A stretch of DNA of 64,000 nt, from the NCBI GenBank assembly GCA_041658185.1, contig JBBAAR010000002.1, positions 1 to 64,000 of the forward strand. The letters run 5' to 3'. Numbering within the stretch: position 1 is the first letter of the stretch. The DNA itself is not shown here. More model-generated notes on the stretch are below. The model worked only from the letters and a program-made list of their open reading frames with translations, ran no database searches and was not told the origin of the DNA. The stretch is from UBA8919 sp041658185 (GTDB lineage: Bacteria > Elusimicrobiota > UBA8919).

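Noticed and set aside
9923..63740. Many 60-160 aa reading frames in the other five frames across the giant gene
   Set aside because: They are shadows of a repetitive, Thr/Ser-rich coding frame. They lack ribosome sites, are cut at unit boundaries and recur with the repeat period.

Overview
The window looks like chromosomal DNA of an uncultured, probably anaerobic, Gram-negative-type bacterium. It is AT-rich, uses the standard bacterial code with all three stops, and carries small palindromic repeat elements, some of them inside genes. The gene mix (GatCA transamidosome, PilZ, a glycosyltransferase fused to TPRs, NifU-like protein, GEMM riboswitch, enormous Ig-like exported protein) would fit candidate phyla such as Omnitrophota, Elusimicrobiota or Desantisbacteria. 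That placement is an inference from style; the window has no rRNA.

Layout. 1-6733 is a compact plus-strand housekeeping cluster: a PilZ-domain protein, a PcrA/UvrD helicase, gatC (ATGA overlap with the helicase), gatA, and a multi-spanning glycosyltransferase with C-terminal TPRs that overlaps gatA by 8 nt. Palindromic elements sit between or inside these genes. 6734-7185 holds a promoter, a leader with competing hairpins and a small NifU-like Fe-S protein. 7186-7613 is non-coding but rich: a consensus sigma70-type promoter, a GEMM-I family cyclic-dinucleotide riboswitch, and a set of hairpins leading into a small exported, apparently decayed ORF (7614-8147). On the minus strand, 8389-8693 encodes two tiny membrane proteins behind a consensus promoter that would give a leaderless mRNA.

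From 8791 to the window end (64000) there is one uninterrupted plus-strand reading frame, at least 18,403 codons with no stop. It encodes a giant exported protein (about 2 MDa for the visible part at 110 Da per residue). Its order is: signal peptide; two N-terminal beta-sandwich-like segments; about 86 Ig-like repeats of about 126 aa (10.05-42.54 kb); a linker; 37 repeats of about 122 aa with a PGET...GKTG signature (42.93-56.45 kb); filamin/Big-like domains (56.45-59.2 kb); eight repeats of about 180 aa carrying DxNxNGxxD calcium-loop-like motifs (59.34-63.8 kb); and the start of what looks like an FN3-type domain at the edge. Within the Ig-like array, 29.2-38.5 kb has a higher-order period of five domains (about 1.85 kb), and one pair of domains is strongly conserved at a spacing of 15 domains.

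Working together (inference): a PilZ effector and a cyclic-dinucleotide riboswitch flank the start of a giant surface or secreted protein, as expected for a lifestyle switch controlling adhesion or predation. The neighbouring GT-C glycosyltransferase could glycosylate exported proteins. Whether the riboswitch transcript actually reaches the giant gene, about 1.3 kb downstream, cannot be decided from sequence alone.
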